This document shows, in pieces, positions 23,347 to 35,420 of a DNA stretch of 64,000 nucleotides. Position 1 is the stretch's first letter. Each line of letters begins with the position of its first letter. The DNA lies in contig CM121341.1 in NCBI GenBank assembly GCA_051530055.1, forward strand, positions 12,028,001-12,092,000, given 5' to 3'. The position numbers and the translations under genes were made by a program. Origin of the DNA: Neoechinorhynchus agilis. Its lineage: Eukaryota > Acanthocephala. The notes beneath the pieces were generated by a model that saw only the letters and a list, made by a program, of their open reading frames with translations, had not been told where the DNA came from and did no database searches.

Positions 23347-23946
23347 TTGCGTTTGTCGTCCGGCTGTTTGGGTATCCGAAAAGTAGCCGATATTTCTGTG
23401 CTAGCTTATTTGGGATCGTATGAAGCAAGCCGCAAAATAGTTCAATCCTTCCTTGGCGAGAATTACACATTGGATGAAGATTTCGTGGAGGCGCTTAATC
23501 TTTGGTGTGGAGATTCAGGTAGCGAACAGGTACCCGTCAATGGTTGCAAACAATTAGTTTGGGACTCACCCCTGGTTGCGAGAATTCACAACTCTTTAAT
23601 TTCAGATTCTCGTGACCTGGTGAACCGAACTCGATTAGCGGCAGTCTCTACAAGAGAATCGGGTGCTTGGCTCAACGCTATCCTAATCGCTTCTGTGGCT
23701 ATCCTTCTCTCCGACGAGACAGTAAGGATTGCAGTGTCCATGAGACTTTTGGTACCGATGTGCACATCCCATCGCTGCCGTTGCGGAGCGACAGTGGAAC
23801 CATCGAGGCGCCATGGTCTCGTCACGACACGCCACTGGCGATCAGAGGGCAGGAGCATTCCTCCTGCAAAACATAAGTCTGGCTATGCAACGAGGGAACG
23901 CTGCATCCGTCCTTCCGACCGTTACACCAAAGCGGCAACTGAGTGA
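23347..23946 (+). pseudogene. Retroelement C-terminal domain fragment
   Basis: A 199-codon frame carries TRLAAVSTRESGAWLNAI, SDETVRIAVSMRLLVPMC, then CTSHRCRCGATV. I recognise this set as the conserved C-terminal region of an invertebrate retroelement polyprotein, seen in many genomes next to a reverse transcriptase. The zinc-like Cys cluster is present, but the following HGLSC-type motif is frame-disturbed. No RT domain precedes it in frame. A diverged copy of its last ~130 bp lies inverted at 40285-40415. Confidence 0.55.
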
Positions 23947-24739
23947 TCCAGAGCGGTGGTGTGAATGATTTCATGTCTGAAAAATTCAGTTGAAAAAAAT
24001 TAAGCGTCACCACCTTCTGGATCTTGGACCGTTTATATTTTGCCAATCTCGTCTTTAGATTCGGGCCTGTTTCTCAATTGCAAATTGCTGTGTTGCATTT
24101 GAGAATTCCTATCAGCACAGAAGGTCGCAAATATGCGGGCCCATGCGCGGCACTCCAATGCGTAGATCCATTCGATTCGGGTCCATGAATGTTTATTTTG
24201 ACTGGGTGTTCTTCACACGGTCCACTTGCTATGGTGTTGAAGTAAGAACAATTTTTGGGTACCCAACTTGGTGAAAATTCGCTTCAACTGTTGGATTTTG
24301 TCGCTGAAGCAACCCTCGTTGCAGATGTTGTATGCACAATGCAGAAAGTCTTTGAATATACCAACTTTGGTGCTCTTGTTGTGGGCATTGTGCCTAAGTA
24401 TATAATTATTTGTTCCAGTTGGTTTTTTGTAGACCGGTGTAGTAATTCGTGTTCAATTTTTTGATTCAATACATCTAGAAGCGACAACCTTCCATTTTCA
24501 TCCGACCTATTCATAGTGGATTTGATTCTATTATATTGGTTGCAATTTCGATCAAACAATGTTTTTAGCAACTGAACAAAATACCTTTCAACACTTAATC
24601 AAGGAATCCTTCCTAATAAAAGAACAAAAACGGAATTTGAACAGTCAACGAGGTTACAAACTCTGCCTACAAAGCTAAAAAAATTAAACACCACAATCAA
24701 TGACAAGCGATTGCCAGAGCGGAATAACCATTTAACCAT

Positions 24740-24815
24740 TAGCATTTTAGAACTGATGATGAACCCAACGAGGTTCGAAATGTTTTTAATAAATAATCAT
24801 TTACCGGGTGAAGAC
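24740..24815 (+). ncRNA. Hammerhead-ribozyme-like motif, copy 2
   Basis: CTGATGA at 24753-24759, stem II GAACC/GGTTC with a CAACGA loop, and GAAA at 24777-24780. The flanks are clearly related to copy 1 (ATTTTAGAA before the core; AATAAATAATCATTTACCGG after it). The outer stem is less well paired than in copy 1. Confidence 0.5.
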
Positions 24816-25054
24816 CTAGACAATAAGTCTAAACATAAATTTTTGTTCTGTTTAATCATTTTTCGATATTTTAACGCTTTTCGATTTGAATTGGTAATCG
24901 CTAATTAAGATCAAAACGCATTTTATACATTTCGTCCTTGATAAAAGGTTGCCTTGTTCCTTGTCACGAATAGGAGGGTTAACTTAACACAAAATCTCAA
25001 AGATTGCTGGCTTATTTTCAAGTATATGGTCCAGATATATTTCGTGAGACTTCT

Positions 25055-25130
25055 CGCAAGCAACAAACTAATGATCACGCCAACTAAGTTCGAAACGTTT
25101 TTGATAAAGAAAAGTTACTACCGGGTGAAG
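25055..25130 (+). ncRNA. Hammerhead-like motif, copy 3, core-mutated
   Basis: Same flanking layout as copies 1 and 2 (TTCGAAACGTTTTTGATAAAG, then ACTACCGGGTGAAGATCTA). The first core reads CTAATGA instead of CTGATGA (25068-25074) and stem II is broken, so this copy should be inactive. Confidence 0.45.
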
Positions 25131-25579
25131 ATCTAAATAATACTTTTGCTATTAAATCTGTTGCCTTGTTCTCTGTAAAGGAAAACCCGGTGAGTGTTCT
25201 GATTAACCCTCCAGATAGATTTCGATTGCTACACTCTCAATAGAAATTCCATCAACAACCTTATCTTAAGATTAATCTGGGATTTATTAAACAACGAAAT
25301 CTACGCTTTCGTTTAAAGTAGCTTTATCTTCCTTAAAAGGAGACGGGCAAGCGTTTCACAAAAACTCAAATACTTCTGATTTATCAGACAGACACTCTTG
25401 TGAAACTTATAATAATTACATATTTTCTTGTTCAAAGTAGAGAAGGAACGATTTGTAGCTGGATCCTCGTGAAAACTCGAACAATATGATAGATTAAATG
25501 AATATGGGAAAGCTCCGATCGGGTAAGAATTGAAGGTTATTGTTTGTAGGAGAGTTTGTGAGGTTTGGTCTTTCCTCAG

Positions 25580-25872
25580 GTTCATTTCTTGTCATGATAT
25601 CCGAGAAGATTGAGCAGTGTTGAAAAAGGAGCGAAGACACAAGGAGGTGCGAGGTTGAGGGAGGATAAAATGACTCAACCTCGCACCTCCTTGTGTCTTC
25701 GCTCCTTTTTCAACACTGCTCAATCTTCTCGGATATCATGACCAGAAATGAACCTGAGGAAAGACCAAACCTCTGGTTCATTTCTGGTCATGATATCCGA
25801 GAAGATTGAGCAGTGTTGAAAAGGGAGCGAAGACACAAGGAGGTGCGAGGTTGAGGGAGGATAAAATGACCT
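25580..25872. repeat. ~95-bp segment in three copies, arranged direct-inverted-direct
   Basis: A stretch containing GATATCCGAGAAGATTGAGC ... CACAAGGAGGTGCGAGGTTG runs forward at about 25588-25675, reverse-complemented at about 25676-25745, and forward again from about 25782. The first two arms meet almost without a spacer and would form a long perfect hairpin. The segment is the 3' tail of the local LINE family (also at 44140-44200 and 57965-58030). Confidence 0.85.
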
Positions 25873-27830
25873 GGAAGCGAAATAAAATGTGGTAAAAGTT
25901 GTGGTGGTAGGGTTGAGGGGCGTTTTGACCGTTTAATGAAAATCTTATAAAGGCATTCGGTCAGAGGGGGAAAACCAAATGTGCAAATTTTAGATTCTCT
26001 TCTATTAAACGTTTCAAGACGACAAATTTGTGATTTGGACATGTTGTAAAAGACGGGATAGCCGTAGGTGAGGGAGGGAAAAATAAAGCTCTTGTAAAAT
26101 TTGGCAAGATCGGTTAAATGAGTTAAGTGGCGGAGGCGTTTGAGAGAAAGTTAACTGTGCGAGTCTCATTTCAGATTTGACTGAAATTGAAGACAAAGAA
26201 TTCTGAGGGATATGACTCGTCGGATGTCATTTGGAAGATCGGGATAGGATATTGGATTACGAGAGAGTGAGGGAATAAACTCCAAGCATGTAAAGAAATT
26301 CAAGTGGCGTTTGTGATTGGTGCAGAAATCTTTGATGCGGGTGATTTCGTTAGAGGTTAAGGAGAGGGAGAGGTGGGGTGGTGATTTTGTAATGAGGGTG
26401 AAATCGTCGGCTATAAGAAAAGTTTAGAATGAAACAAGATAGGTTTACTGACAAGACGGCGCCTTGAAGAACGACCTTGGTGAGGGTGATCATCGAGGAA
26501 GTAGCCCGGTACTGAATGTATTGCTGGCGATTGTGAAGATAAGAGGCCAGCCAGTGGATCTACCATTCCCTCAGTCCGAAATCGGAGCAGGCGTGGAGGA
26601 GTAGTGAATGGCTTACGGAGTCGAATACTTTTGACAAATGCAGTTGAATGAGACGTTGGCGTGAGAGGGATTATTGTCCAGATTGCGTAGAAGCTTGTCA
26701 TAAATTCAAGGTAGGGCATCCGTTGCAGAAAATTTGGGAAGGAAGCCGAATCGTAGGAGCGATAATTTGTTGCTAAGAATTGGACGAAGAGGAGTTTTGT
26801 AGACATTTTTCGATAATTTTTGAAATAGCGGGTATTATGGATATTGGACGGAATGATTCGGCGAAAATAGGATTTAATTTTTTGGAACAAGGATAACTCT
26901 AGCAGAGGTAAGAGGGTCGATGAGTTCGGGATGATGCAGCGAAGAGCCCAGTTTGGGATTTCGAATTGAGAGGATGAGTTTCGAGGTAATTTCTTGAGAT
27001 ACTGTAGTACTTCGTCTGACGAAACTAGGGGGAGTATCGGCGAGTTGGCAAAAGTTTCAGCTGTGGGAGTGATGGTTTATGTGAACTCTTAGGTAGAGCA
27101 ATGGTTGTAATTTTACTAAGGGCAGAAGTTCTCATTGATGGAGTCTAGAGCATGTTTCAGTTCAGAAGAGATCAAATTAGGGAAGGGATCGAGGGCCGTA
27201 GACCGAGAGTCTTTGGCGGCTAGCCACCATGTTGAATTGTCACTTGAACGATTTTTAGAGGAAAGGAAGTTAGGGAGTGATAAGGACCGAAGAGTGGCAA
27301 GAGTTCGCGGGGGGAGGGAGTTTAGAGACGGATGAGTAGGCGTCGATATTTGTGAACACTTTGTCGAAGTGAGCGTCAAGACGAGTTGGGAAGTCAATAA
27401 GTTGACGCAACACGGAGAAGGGTGTAGGAGGAAAAAGTTCATTGATGCCCCTGCAATTAAGAAATGGTATGAATTTGTGGAGTTTATGAGCTGCATCATC
27501 GAATCAAGTCGGCGCAAAGAGGACTCAGGACGAGAGGCAGAAGGGCGATAGACGCCACCAATTGTGAATTCTCCAAGACCATTTCTTAGAGTAGCTATGA
27601 AATGGACTGCGATGAATTCTAAATCGGGTTTTACAGAGAACCTATGAGAGATGAAGAGTAGAGTAGTGATTGTCGTGTGAACATTGACGCATTCCCTCCT
27701 GGACGATCCTCGCGTTAAAGGGGATAGGCCTAAAACTGTTAATTTCGAACAAAATAATGGCACTGAGATTCAAAGTGTGTGTTTTTCCAACGGGAGGTGG
27801 GTTAATACGCAAAGTCCCTCCATCAACGTT
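25590..27830 (-). mobile_element. Non-LTR retrotransposon (LINE) copy, decayed
   Basis: Read on the minus strand, 27763-27116 holds endonuclease-like blocks (LEFIAVHFIATLRNGL, GGVYRPSASRPESS, YHFLIAG) and then ISSELKHALDSINENFCP. 26890-26411 holds reverse-transcriptase pieces (end of the palm, FAVDD-type segment lost). 26196-25790 holds the RT C-terminal region (LRIL-LQFQSNLKWDSH, LTYGYPVF, LFNTAQSSRIS). The frames are broken many times, so this is a dead copy. It shares all these blocks with the copies at 43.9-45.9, 51.2-52.7 and 63.2-64.0 kb. Confidence 0.75.
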
Positions 27831-27837
27831 CGCACAT

Positions 27838-29156
27838 CTATTGTAGCTTTACTTGGAAAAAGAATCTCAACAGAGTAGTGAGCGCGAATAGACCGAAACA
27901 AGACAGCTTTGCGAGTACAGTGTCCGTATTCTCATTTCCATCGTCGTTGTTGAGCGTTCGTTTATCACGATCGCTTATATTGTCCATAAGGATGAGACAA
28001 ATACTCGAAAGGCCATAGATGACCATGACTATCAGCGTTTCGATTTGCGTCTGCATCCTCATTCCAGAAGCGAATATACCAATACGATCGTGCTGGATAA
28101 TAAGTAGTGGAGGTCCACGAATCACGTTCCACATTTGACCAGAGATGAATAAGAGAACGCAAATGATCGCTGCGGGTGGGCAGATTTGACTAACGTACTG
28201 TCGACCGAATTCGCTTAATTTAGCAATCTCTAAGGTGTCCAAAGACTTATCACTGAATAAGAACAGGTATGTGGATCAGTGCTCATACCTAATAGAGGGG
28301 CATTATTCGTGGAGTTGAAAAAAAACACCAAATCTGGTGTGCAACCTCCGATTGGTTATTACCAATAATTTATCATCTATCAGCACAAGCCACATAGCGT
28401 TAGCAATTCGTTTGAAAAGTTCTCAAGAATAAAACCCGTAACATTTCGCTACAAAAGCTTCTAAAGTTGAATTTATTTAAGATCCGCAAACAAGAAGATA
28501 AAAATGAACATAAAAAATGCTTAGATCGTTTGTGCTGCGCAATGACTGAAAGGTCAATGGGGATTAATAGAATCGTTCAAAGAACCCGTATAAAGCACTA
28601 ACATACAAGAGATGCCGATTACGGCTGAACCAACCATAATAAGTGGCATCATGAACGTTTCCTTGTTAACGCCAGTCTTTCCTCCATTTTCTTGGATTCT
28701 TAGTCGTTGCCTTACTACGCTGTCAATGAGCTTGGCAGAATGAGCGGGCCAATGCTTTCCTGGATTCACCCTGGTATCCACGTCAGGAACCTGTCGTCCA
28801 GTTTTAAGCAGAAAGACGCTGGGCACTTGTCGAATTGAGAATCGTTTATAAAGACTCCGTGCATTTACAGGATCCAATATTATAATAAGAGGAAATAGCG
28901 GTGATTGACGGGAGTATGAAGAAGCGAGGGGAATGAGCGCTTTATTCGTGAGCTGGATACAAGCGGAGCATTTGGATGTTGTTTGGGTGGCTGTGAATAC
29001 CGCAAGTACCGGGAAGGAGCGGTCCGCGTTAAGAATGAGATCGGAGAACTGTTCATCGTTTGTGTGAATGAGAAATGTAAGAGGATCTCTAAGCGTTAGA
29101 AGTTGATCAAAGGCGATCTGAGATGACACGAATGGTAGGATGATAAGAAATATCAT
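27838..29156 (-). CDS. OST3/OST6 oligosaccharyltransferase subunit (MAGT1/TUSC3 family)
   Basis: ER membrane thiol-disulphide subunit of the STT3B-type oligosaccharyltransferase, which helps N-glycosylate cysteine-rich substrates. Exon 1 (29156 to about 28570) gives an N-terminal signal peptide (MIFLIILPFVSSQ) and a thioredoxin-like luminal domain with the redox motif CSAC. RQVPSVFLLKTGRQVPD covers the cis-Pro loop, and the first membrane helix follows. Exon 2 (about 28245-27838) gives the remaining helices, including the family signature SGQMWNVIRGPP. The intron lies between about 28600 and 28245. A phase-0 join (exon 1 ending before GTGCTT, exon 2 starting after GATAAG) keeps the frame, but the exact junction is uncertain. 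The frame is otherwise intact. Confidence 0.85.
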
Positions 29157-29265
29157 TTACCAAAACAATGGGAATCGCATTTGAAATTTTCCTTGTTCTT
29201 TGGTCGGGAAGAAGGGAAAACGTTCAGGGGCTTATGAAATAATTGGTATATTTTAATTTATTTTT

Positions 29266-29372
29266 TAAAACTTACAAGCGACCTTGTTCAAGGCACAAGA
29301 CTGTGTTCCGAAATATCGGATATAATAAATTCCTTTAATTTTTCCGCCATAGTCAAACATAAACAATTCGAT
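29266..29372. mobile_element. Single dispersed copy of the foldback/hairpin family
   Basis: CCGAAATATCGGATATAATAAATTCC followed by a CATAAACAATTCGATCTTC block matches the right half of the 275-bp unit. Only one arm is well preserved. Confidence 0.55.
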
Positions 29373-29639
29373 CTTCAAAAATATGCATTCATTAGTGGTG
29401 CTGTGGCGATTCAACGTTTTATTAAATGACGCCAAAAGCGAGGTTTTTTCGGTGCGACATCCAATGAAGACAAATATACACCATAGAGACTGTCCGTTGA
29501 TTCTAAGAGTGATCTTCTAAGTTCGTATGCGTTGCCTACCCGGTTGCGTTTATAACGAGCAATGTTCTGTTTCGAGTATTTAATCGCATAAGATACTAAT
29601 TAGTTTTTTAGCCTCACGAGTGATCAACTTTTTCTTTTA

Positions 29640-32600
29640 CATTGATAGCCGTCTTATGGCTTCCTCAGGAATCTACTAAAGCCCGTGAAGATGTGAAGTT
29701 TGTGTTAACCAAGCGACATCGAAACGGAAAGTACGTCCAGGCTGTTGAGCAGTTCTGCGGTTTTATCGAGCTTATGTCTAGAACTCTAGTTCGCATTGTC
29801 TATGGAAACACCATCCCTTCCAACCGCCCAGAATATAAGTAGTACCTCGGCGATAGTTCCATCGAGTTCTTGGCCACAAATCTAACTCGCGTCGAAAATA
29901 TTAAAGATCAGTTTGATCAACCGCATGTTCATAATCTTGTGAAATTCTACTCGATTTGCGAGCGTAATGATTGACTAACTTTGGTTTTAAATGGACACTT
30001 GGCGGAATGGTAAGAATAAAATAAAGAAAATCTTTAATTCAAACTTTGCCGTCTTATGGCTTCCCAGGAATCTACTAAAAAGCCCGTGAAGATGTAGTTT
30101 GTGTTAAATGTTGACATCGAAACGGAAAGTTCGGTTCAAGCTGTTGGAGCACCTATGTTTCTATCGAGCTTGCGTTCAGTAATTTCAGTTCGCATTGTCT
30201 ATGGAACACCATCCTTCAAACTGGGTTCAGGATATGTTGTACTCCTCGGCGAGTAGTTCCATCGAGTTCTTGGCTACAAATTCAATTCCGCGTCGAAAAT
30301 ATTAAAGATCAGCTCGATCAACCGCATGTTCATAATCTTGTGAAATTCTACTCGATTTGCGAGCTGCACGATTGACCAACTTTTGGTTTTAAATGGACAC
30401 TTGGGCGGAATGGTAAGAACAAAAATAAAGAAAAATCTTTAATCTAAACCCCTTGGCTGCTCCATGGCTCAGTGAAAATCTGCAAAGGCACGTCGAGCTG
30501 TGAAATGTGTTGAACTAGCGACACCGAAACGGAAAGTTCGTCCAAGCTGTTGAGCAGTTCTGCGGTTTTTATCGAGCTTATGTTCAGTACTCTAGTTCGC
30601 ATTGTCTATGGTCTATGGAAACACCCCTTCCAACCGCCCAGAATATAAGTAGTACCTCGGCGATAGTTCCATCGAGTTCTTGGCCACAAATCTAACTCGC
30701 GTCGAAAATATTAAAGATCAGTTTGATCAACCATGTTCATAATCTGAATTCTACTCGATTTGCCAGCTGCACGATTGACCAACTTTTGGTTTTAAATGGA
30801 CACTTGGGCGGAATGGTAAAAAATAAAGAAAATCTTTAATCTCAACCCTTGGCCGTCTTATGGCTTTCAGGAATCTACAAAAGCCCGTGAAGATGGAAGT
30901 TTGTGTTAACCAAGCGACATCGAAACGGAAAGTTCGTCCAAGCTGTTGAGCAGTTCTGCGGTTTTATCGAGCTTATGTCTAGAACTCTAGTTCGCATTGT
31001 CTATGGAAACACCATCCCTTCCAACCGCCCAGGATATAAGTAGTACCTCGGCGATAGTTCCATCGAGTTCTTGGCCACAAATCTAACTCGCGTCGAAAAT
31101 ATTAAAGATCAGTTTGATCAACCGCATGTTCATAATCTTGTGGAATTCTACTCGATTTGCCAGCTGCACGATTGACCAACTTTTGGTTTTAAATGGACAC
31201 TTGGGCGGAATGGTAAGGACAAAAATAAAGAAAAATCTTTAATCTCAACCTTTGGCCGTCTTATGGCTTCCTCAGGAATCTACAAAAGCCCGTGAAGATG
31301 TGAAGTTTGTGTTAACCAAGCGACATCGAAACGGAAAGTTCGTCCAAGCTGTTGAGCAGTTCTGCGGTTTTATCGAGCTTATGTCTAGAACTCTAGTTCG
31401 CATTGTCTATGGAAACACCATCCCTTCCAACCGCCCAGATATATAAGTAGTACCTCGGCGATAGTTCCATCGAGTTCTTGGCCACAAATCTAACTCGCGT
31501 CGAAAATATTAAAGATCAGTTTGATCAACCGTATGTTCATAATCTTGTGAAATTCTACTCGATTTGCCAGCTGCACGATTGACCAACTTTTGGTTTTAAA
31601 TGGACACTTGGGCGGAATGGTAAGGACAAAAATAAAGAAAAATCTTTAATCTCAACCTTTGGCCGTCTTATGGTTTCCTCAGGAATCTACAAAAGCCCGT
31701 GAAGATGTGAAGTTTGTGTTAACCAAGCGACATCGAAACGGAAAGTTCGTCCAGGCTGTTGAGCAGTTCTGCGGTTTTATCGAGCTTATGTCTAGAACTC
31801 TAGTTCGCATTGTCTATGGAAACACCATCCCTTCCAACCGCCCAGATATATAAGTAGTACCTCGGCGATAGTTCCATCGAGTTCTTGGCCACAAATCTAA
31901 CTCGCGTCGAAAATATTAAAGATCAGTTTGATCAACCGCATGTTCATAATCTTGTGAAATTCTACTCGATTTGCCAGCTGCACGATTGACCAACTTTTGG
32001 TTTTAAATGGACACTTGGGCGGAATGGTAAGGACAAAAATAAAGAAAAACTTAAATCAAACTTTGGCCGTCTTATGTTCCTCAGGAATCTACAAAAGCCC
32101 GTGAAGATGTGAAGTTTGTGTTCAAGCGACATCGAAACGGAAAGTTCGTCCAAGCTGTTGAGCAGTTCTGCGGTTTTATCGAGCTTATGTCTAGAACTCT
32201 AGTTGGCATTGTCTATGGAAACACCATCCCTTCAAACCGTCCAGGATATAAGTAGTACCTCTGCGATAGTTCCATCGAGTTCTTGGCCACAAATCTAACT
32301 CGCGTCGAAAATATTAAAGATCAGTTTGATCAACCGCATGTTCATAATCTTGTGAAATTCTACTCGATTTGCGAGCTGCACGATTGACCAACTTTTGGTT
32401 TTAAATGGACACTTGGGCGGAATGGTAAGGACAAAGATAAAGAAAAATCTCCAAACTCAACCTTTGGCCGTCTTATGGTTTCCTCAGGAATGTACAAAAG
32501 CCCGTGAAGATGTGAAGTTTGTGTTAAACAAGCGACATCGAAACGGAAAGTTCGTCCAAGTTGTTGAGCAGTTCTGCGGTTTTATCGAGCTTATGTCTAG

Positions 32601-34219
32601 TACTCTAGTTCGCATTGTCTATGGAAACACCATCCCTTCAAACCGTCCAGGATATAAGTAGTACCTCGGCGATAGTTCCATCGAGTTCTTGGCCACAAAT
32701 CTAACTCGCGTCGAAAATATTAAAGATCAGTTTGATCAACCGCATGTTCATAATCTTGTGAAAATCTACTCGATTTGTCAGCCGCACGATTGATCAACTT
32801 TTGGTTTCAAATGGACACTTGGGCGGAATGGTAAGGACAAAGATAAAGAAAAATCTCCAAACTCAACCTTTGGCCGCCTTATGGCTTCCTCAGGAATCTA
32901 CAAAGGCCCGTGAAGTCGGTGTTAACCAAGCGACATCGAAACGGAAAGTTCGTCCATGCTGTTGAGCAGTTCTGTATCTTTATCGAGCTTATGTCTAGAA
33001 CTCTAGTTCACATTGTCTATGAAAACACCATCCCTTCCAACCACCCCAGATATAAGTATTACCTCGGCGTGAGTTCCATCGAGTTCGTGGCCACAAATCT
33101 AACTCGCGTCGAAAATATTAAGGATCAGTTTTATCAACCGCATGTTCATAATCTTGTAGAATTCTACTCGATCGCATGATTGATCACCTTTTTGTTTTAA
33201 ATGGACACTTGGGCGGAATGGTAGGGATCCAGATAAAGAAAAATCTTTAATCTCAAACTTTGGCCGTCTTATGGCTTCCTTAGGAATCTACAAAGGCCCG
33301 TGAAGTCTGTGTTAACCAAAGCGACATCGAAACGGAAAGTACGTCCAGGCTGTTGAGCAGTTCTGCATCTTTATCGAGCTTGTGTCTAGAACTCTAGTTC
33401 GAATTGTCTATGGAACCACCATCCCTTCCAACCGCCCCATATATAGGTAGTACTTCCTCGTTAGTTCCATCGAGTTCTTGTCCACAAATCTTTCACGCGT
33501 CGAAAATATTAAGGATCAGTTATATCAACCGCATGTTCATAATCTTGTGAAATTCTACTCGATTTTCTAGCCGCACGATTGATCAACTTTTGGTTTTAAA
33601 TGGACACTTGGGCGGAATGGTAAAGGCAAAGATAAAGAAAAATCTTCATCCTCAACCTTTGGCCGTGTTATGGCTTCCTCAGGAATCTACTAAAGCCCGT
33701 GAAGTCTGTGTTAACCAAGCGACACCGAAACGAAAGGTTCGTCCAGGCTGTTGAGCAGTTCTGCGGTTTTATCCGACTTATGTCTAGAACTCTAGTTCAC
33801 AATGTCTATGGAAACACCATCCCTTCCAATCGCCCAGGATATAAGTAGTACCTCGGCGTTTGTTCCATCGAGATCTTTTGGCCACAAATCTAACTCGCGT
33901 CGAAAATATTAAAGATCAGTTTGATCAACCGCATGTTCAAAATCTTGTGAAAATCTACTCGATTTGCTAGTAGCAAGATTGATCAACTTTTGGTTTCAAA
34001 TGGACACTTGAACGGAATGGTAAGGGCAAAGATAAAGAACAATCTTTAATCTCAACCTTTGGCCGTCTTATGGTTTCCTCAGGAATCTACAAAAGCCCGT
34101 GAAGATGTGAAGTTTGTGTTAACCAAGCGACATCGAAACGGAAAGTTCGTCCAAGCTGTTGAGCAGTTCTACGGTTTTATCGAGCTTATGTCTAGAACTC
34201 TAGTTCGCATTTATCTATG
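29640..34219 (+). repeat. Tandem array, ~400-bp unit, 12 copies with a conserved reading frame
   Basis: Units begin with a CGTCTTATGGCTTCCTCAG block at about 29650, 30050, 30455, 30852, 31256, 31663, 32065, 32467, 32873, 33263, 33662 and 34063, a period of 390-407 bp. The last unit is cut off at about 34219. Each encodes a conserved peptide (ESTKAREDVKFVLTKRHRNG, then FVQAVEQFCGFIELMSRTL, IVYGNTIPSNRPG) that I do not recognise. In most copies the frame ends at TATAAGTAGTACC. In the copy at 32910-33179 that TAG is TAT and the frame runs on through YYLGVSSIEFVATNLTRVEN. Each unit also has a GGAATG-GTAAGG donor-like site and a TTCCTCAG acceptor-like site. Copies 2 and 3 (30050-30850) carry many small insertions. 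It may be a multi-copy gene, a decayed array or exons of one large gene. Confidence 0.85.
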
Positions 34220-35137
34220 GAAAGGCCGTCATTGATTGTAATTTACTATTTCTTATGAACGAAAATTTCGCTACATTATCAAAAAGTCTTTCAAGTTTAA
34301 ATTATTTTCGTTGTTTAAATACATAACAAATGAAATTAATTTTAAATGTCTACATTCTCTCAAAAAACGTTTTATTAAATCGTCGTGCATATCGCTTTTA
34401 AGGAAAAATCCGCGGTTTTCAAACGAACTTAAAAGTGAAATCAATCAAACTAAACAAATGAATTACTTGCTAAGTGTTATTGACATTTAGTAGCGTGTTT
34501 TCATCGCATTCAGGTCTGTTCAATATTTCGTTGAAAGCTTTTAGAATTTCATGTTTTGGCACACTTGACGTTACATCGCTGGATTTTCCATCTTTTCAAC
34601 TTTTATTCGTCGAATCATTCCAGCTTACAAAATTATTGGCTGTCACATTTTAAATATCTTGGTAACGAAAATCACTTATAGCTAAAGTATAAAAGTCGAA
34701 GGATGAAGGGAAATCGAGTAACTAAGATAAAATCCAAATCCCTCAAAAATTAAATGAAGTTAATCGTAAACATTGACGTTCTTTTACCTTTTGATTTTCC
34801 GCCCTATTACGAGTGTACGTCCAATAAAGTAATTGGTTGTATAAATACGACACGATTCAAAAACATCGAGTGTATCACATCGACCGGAGGAAATCTTAGT
34901 CTCAGCAATAGTTGTAGGCACGATCAAAACAGCGATTTAATCCTTGTCATTTTATACTTAAATGCTGCCATTGTGATGAAGGGAGACAATGTCTGTCGGT
35001 TACCAATCTTCTTGTTTTCGTTTGTTGCGTTATAAAAACGCCCATTTTTAAGCTTTCTTAATTAAAAATGCAGTCCATACTGCAATTAGGGAGCTCATCG
35101 AGAATTTTTCGACGGGAATGCTTAGCGCTACTCAAGC
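34220..35137. other. Spacer, no supported gene
   Basis: A 93-codon frame at 34754-35035 begins with ATG and contains several Cys, but I see no signal peptide, domain or splice context that supports it. AT-rich otherwise. Confidence 0.3.
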
Positions 35138-35420
35138 CTTGGATCCGCGCTTAAAACGACAAAAATCCTCTGAAATTTGTGGACTATCTCTCGCTTACTT
35201 TTCTATTCGAGAATTAGACCGCATGAAAAACAACTGTCGTTATTGTGCAGCTTCCTCAACGTAGTGACTGCTCTAATCGATCGACGACTCGCGATCAGGA
35301 ATAGTACTGGGGAAAGCGAAGAGCCTTTAGGTGGCCATTTCATTGGATAATTATTGATATGAGTATGAGTGGAAGCGTTTGCCTGAACTCATCAAGTAAG
35401 AGCACCAAGACGCCTTTCAT
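35138..35420. repeat. Direct repeat, left copy, flanking the PKA-R gene
   Basis: From CTTGGATCCGCGCTTAAAAC to AAGACGCCTTTCATA this matches 37683-37972 almost base for base. A third, partial copy lies at about 35486-35605 with several substitutions. A second shared block (TTTGACATAATTATCTTTCC) occurs at about 35427 and 37427. Confidence 0.85.

Noticed and set aside
24255-24571. Overlapping frames on both strands at 24.3-24.6 kb
   Set aside because: Possibly part of the decayed retroelement around the hammerhead motifs, but no RT or GIY-YIG motif can be read, so no gene is called.
34754-35035. 93-codon plus-strand frame with several Cys
   Set aside because: No signal peptide, homology or splice context; isolated in AT-rich DNA.
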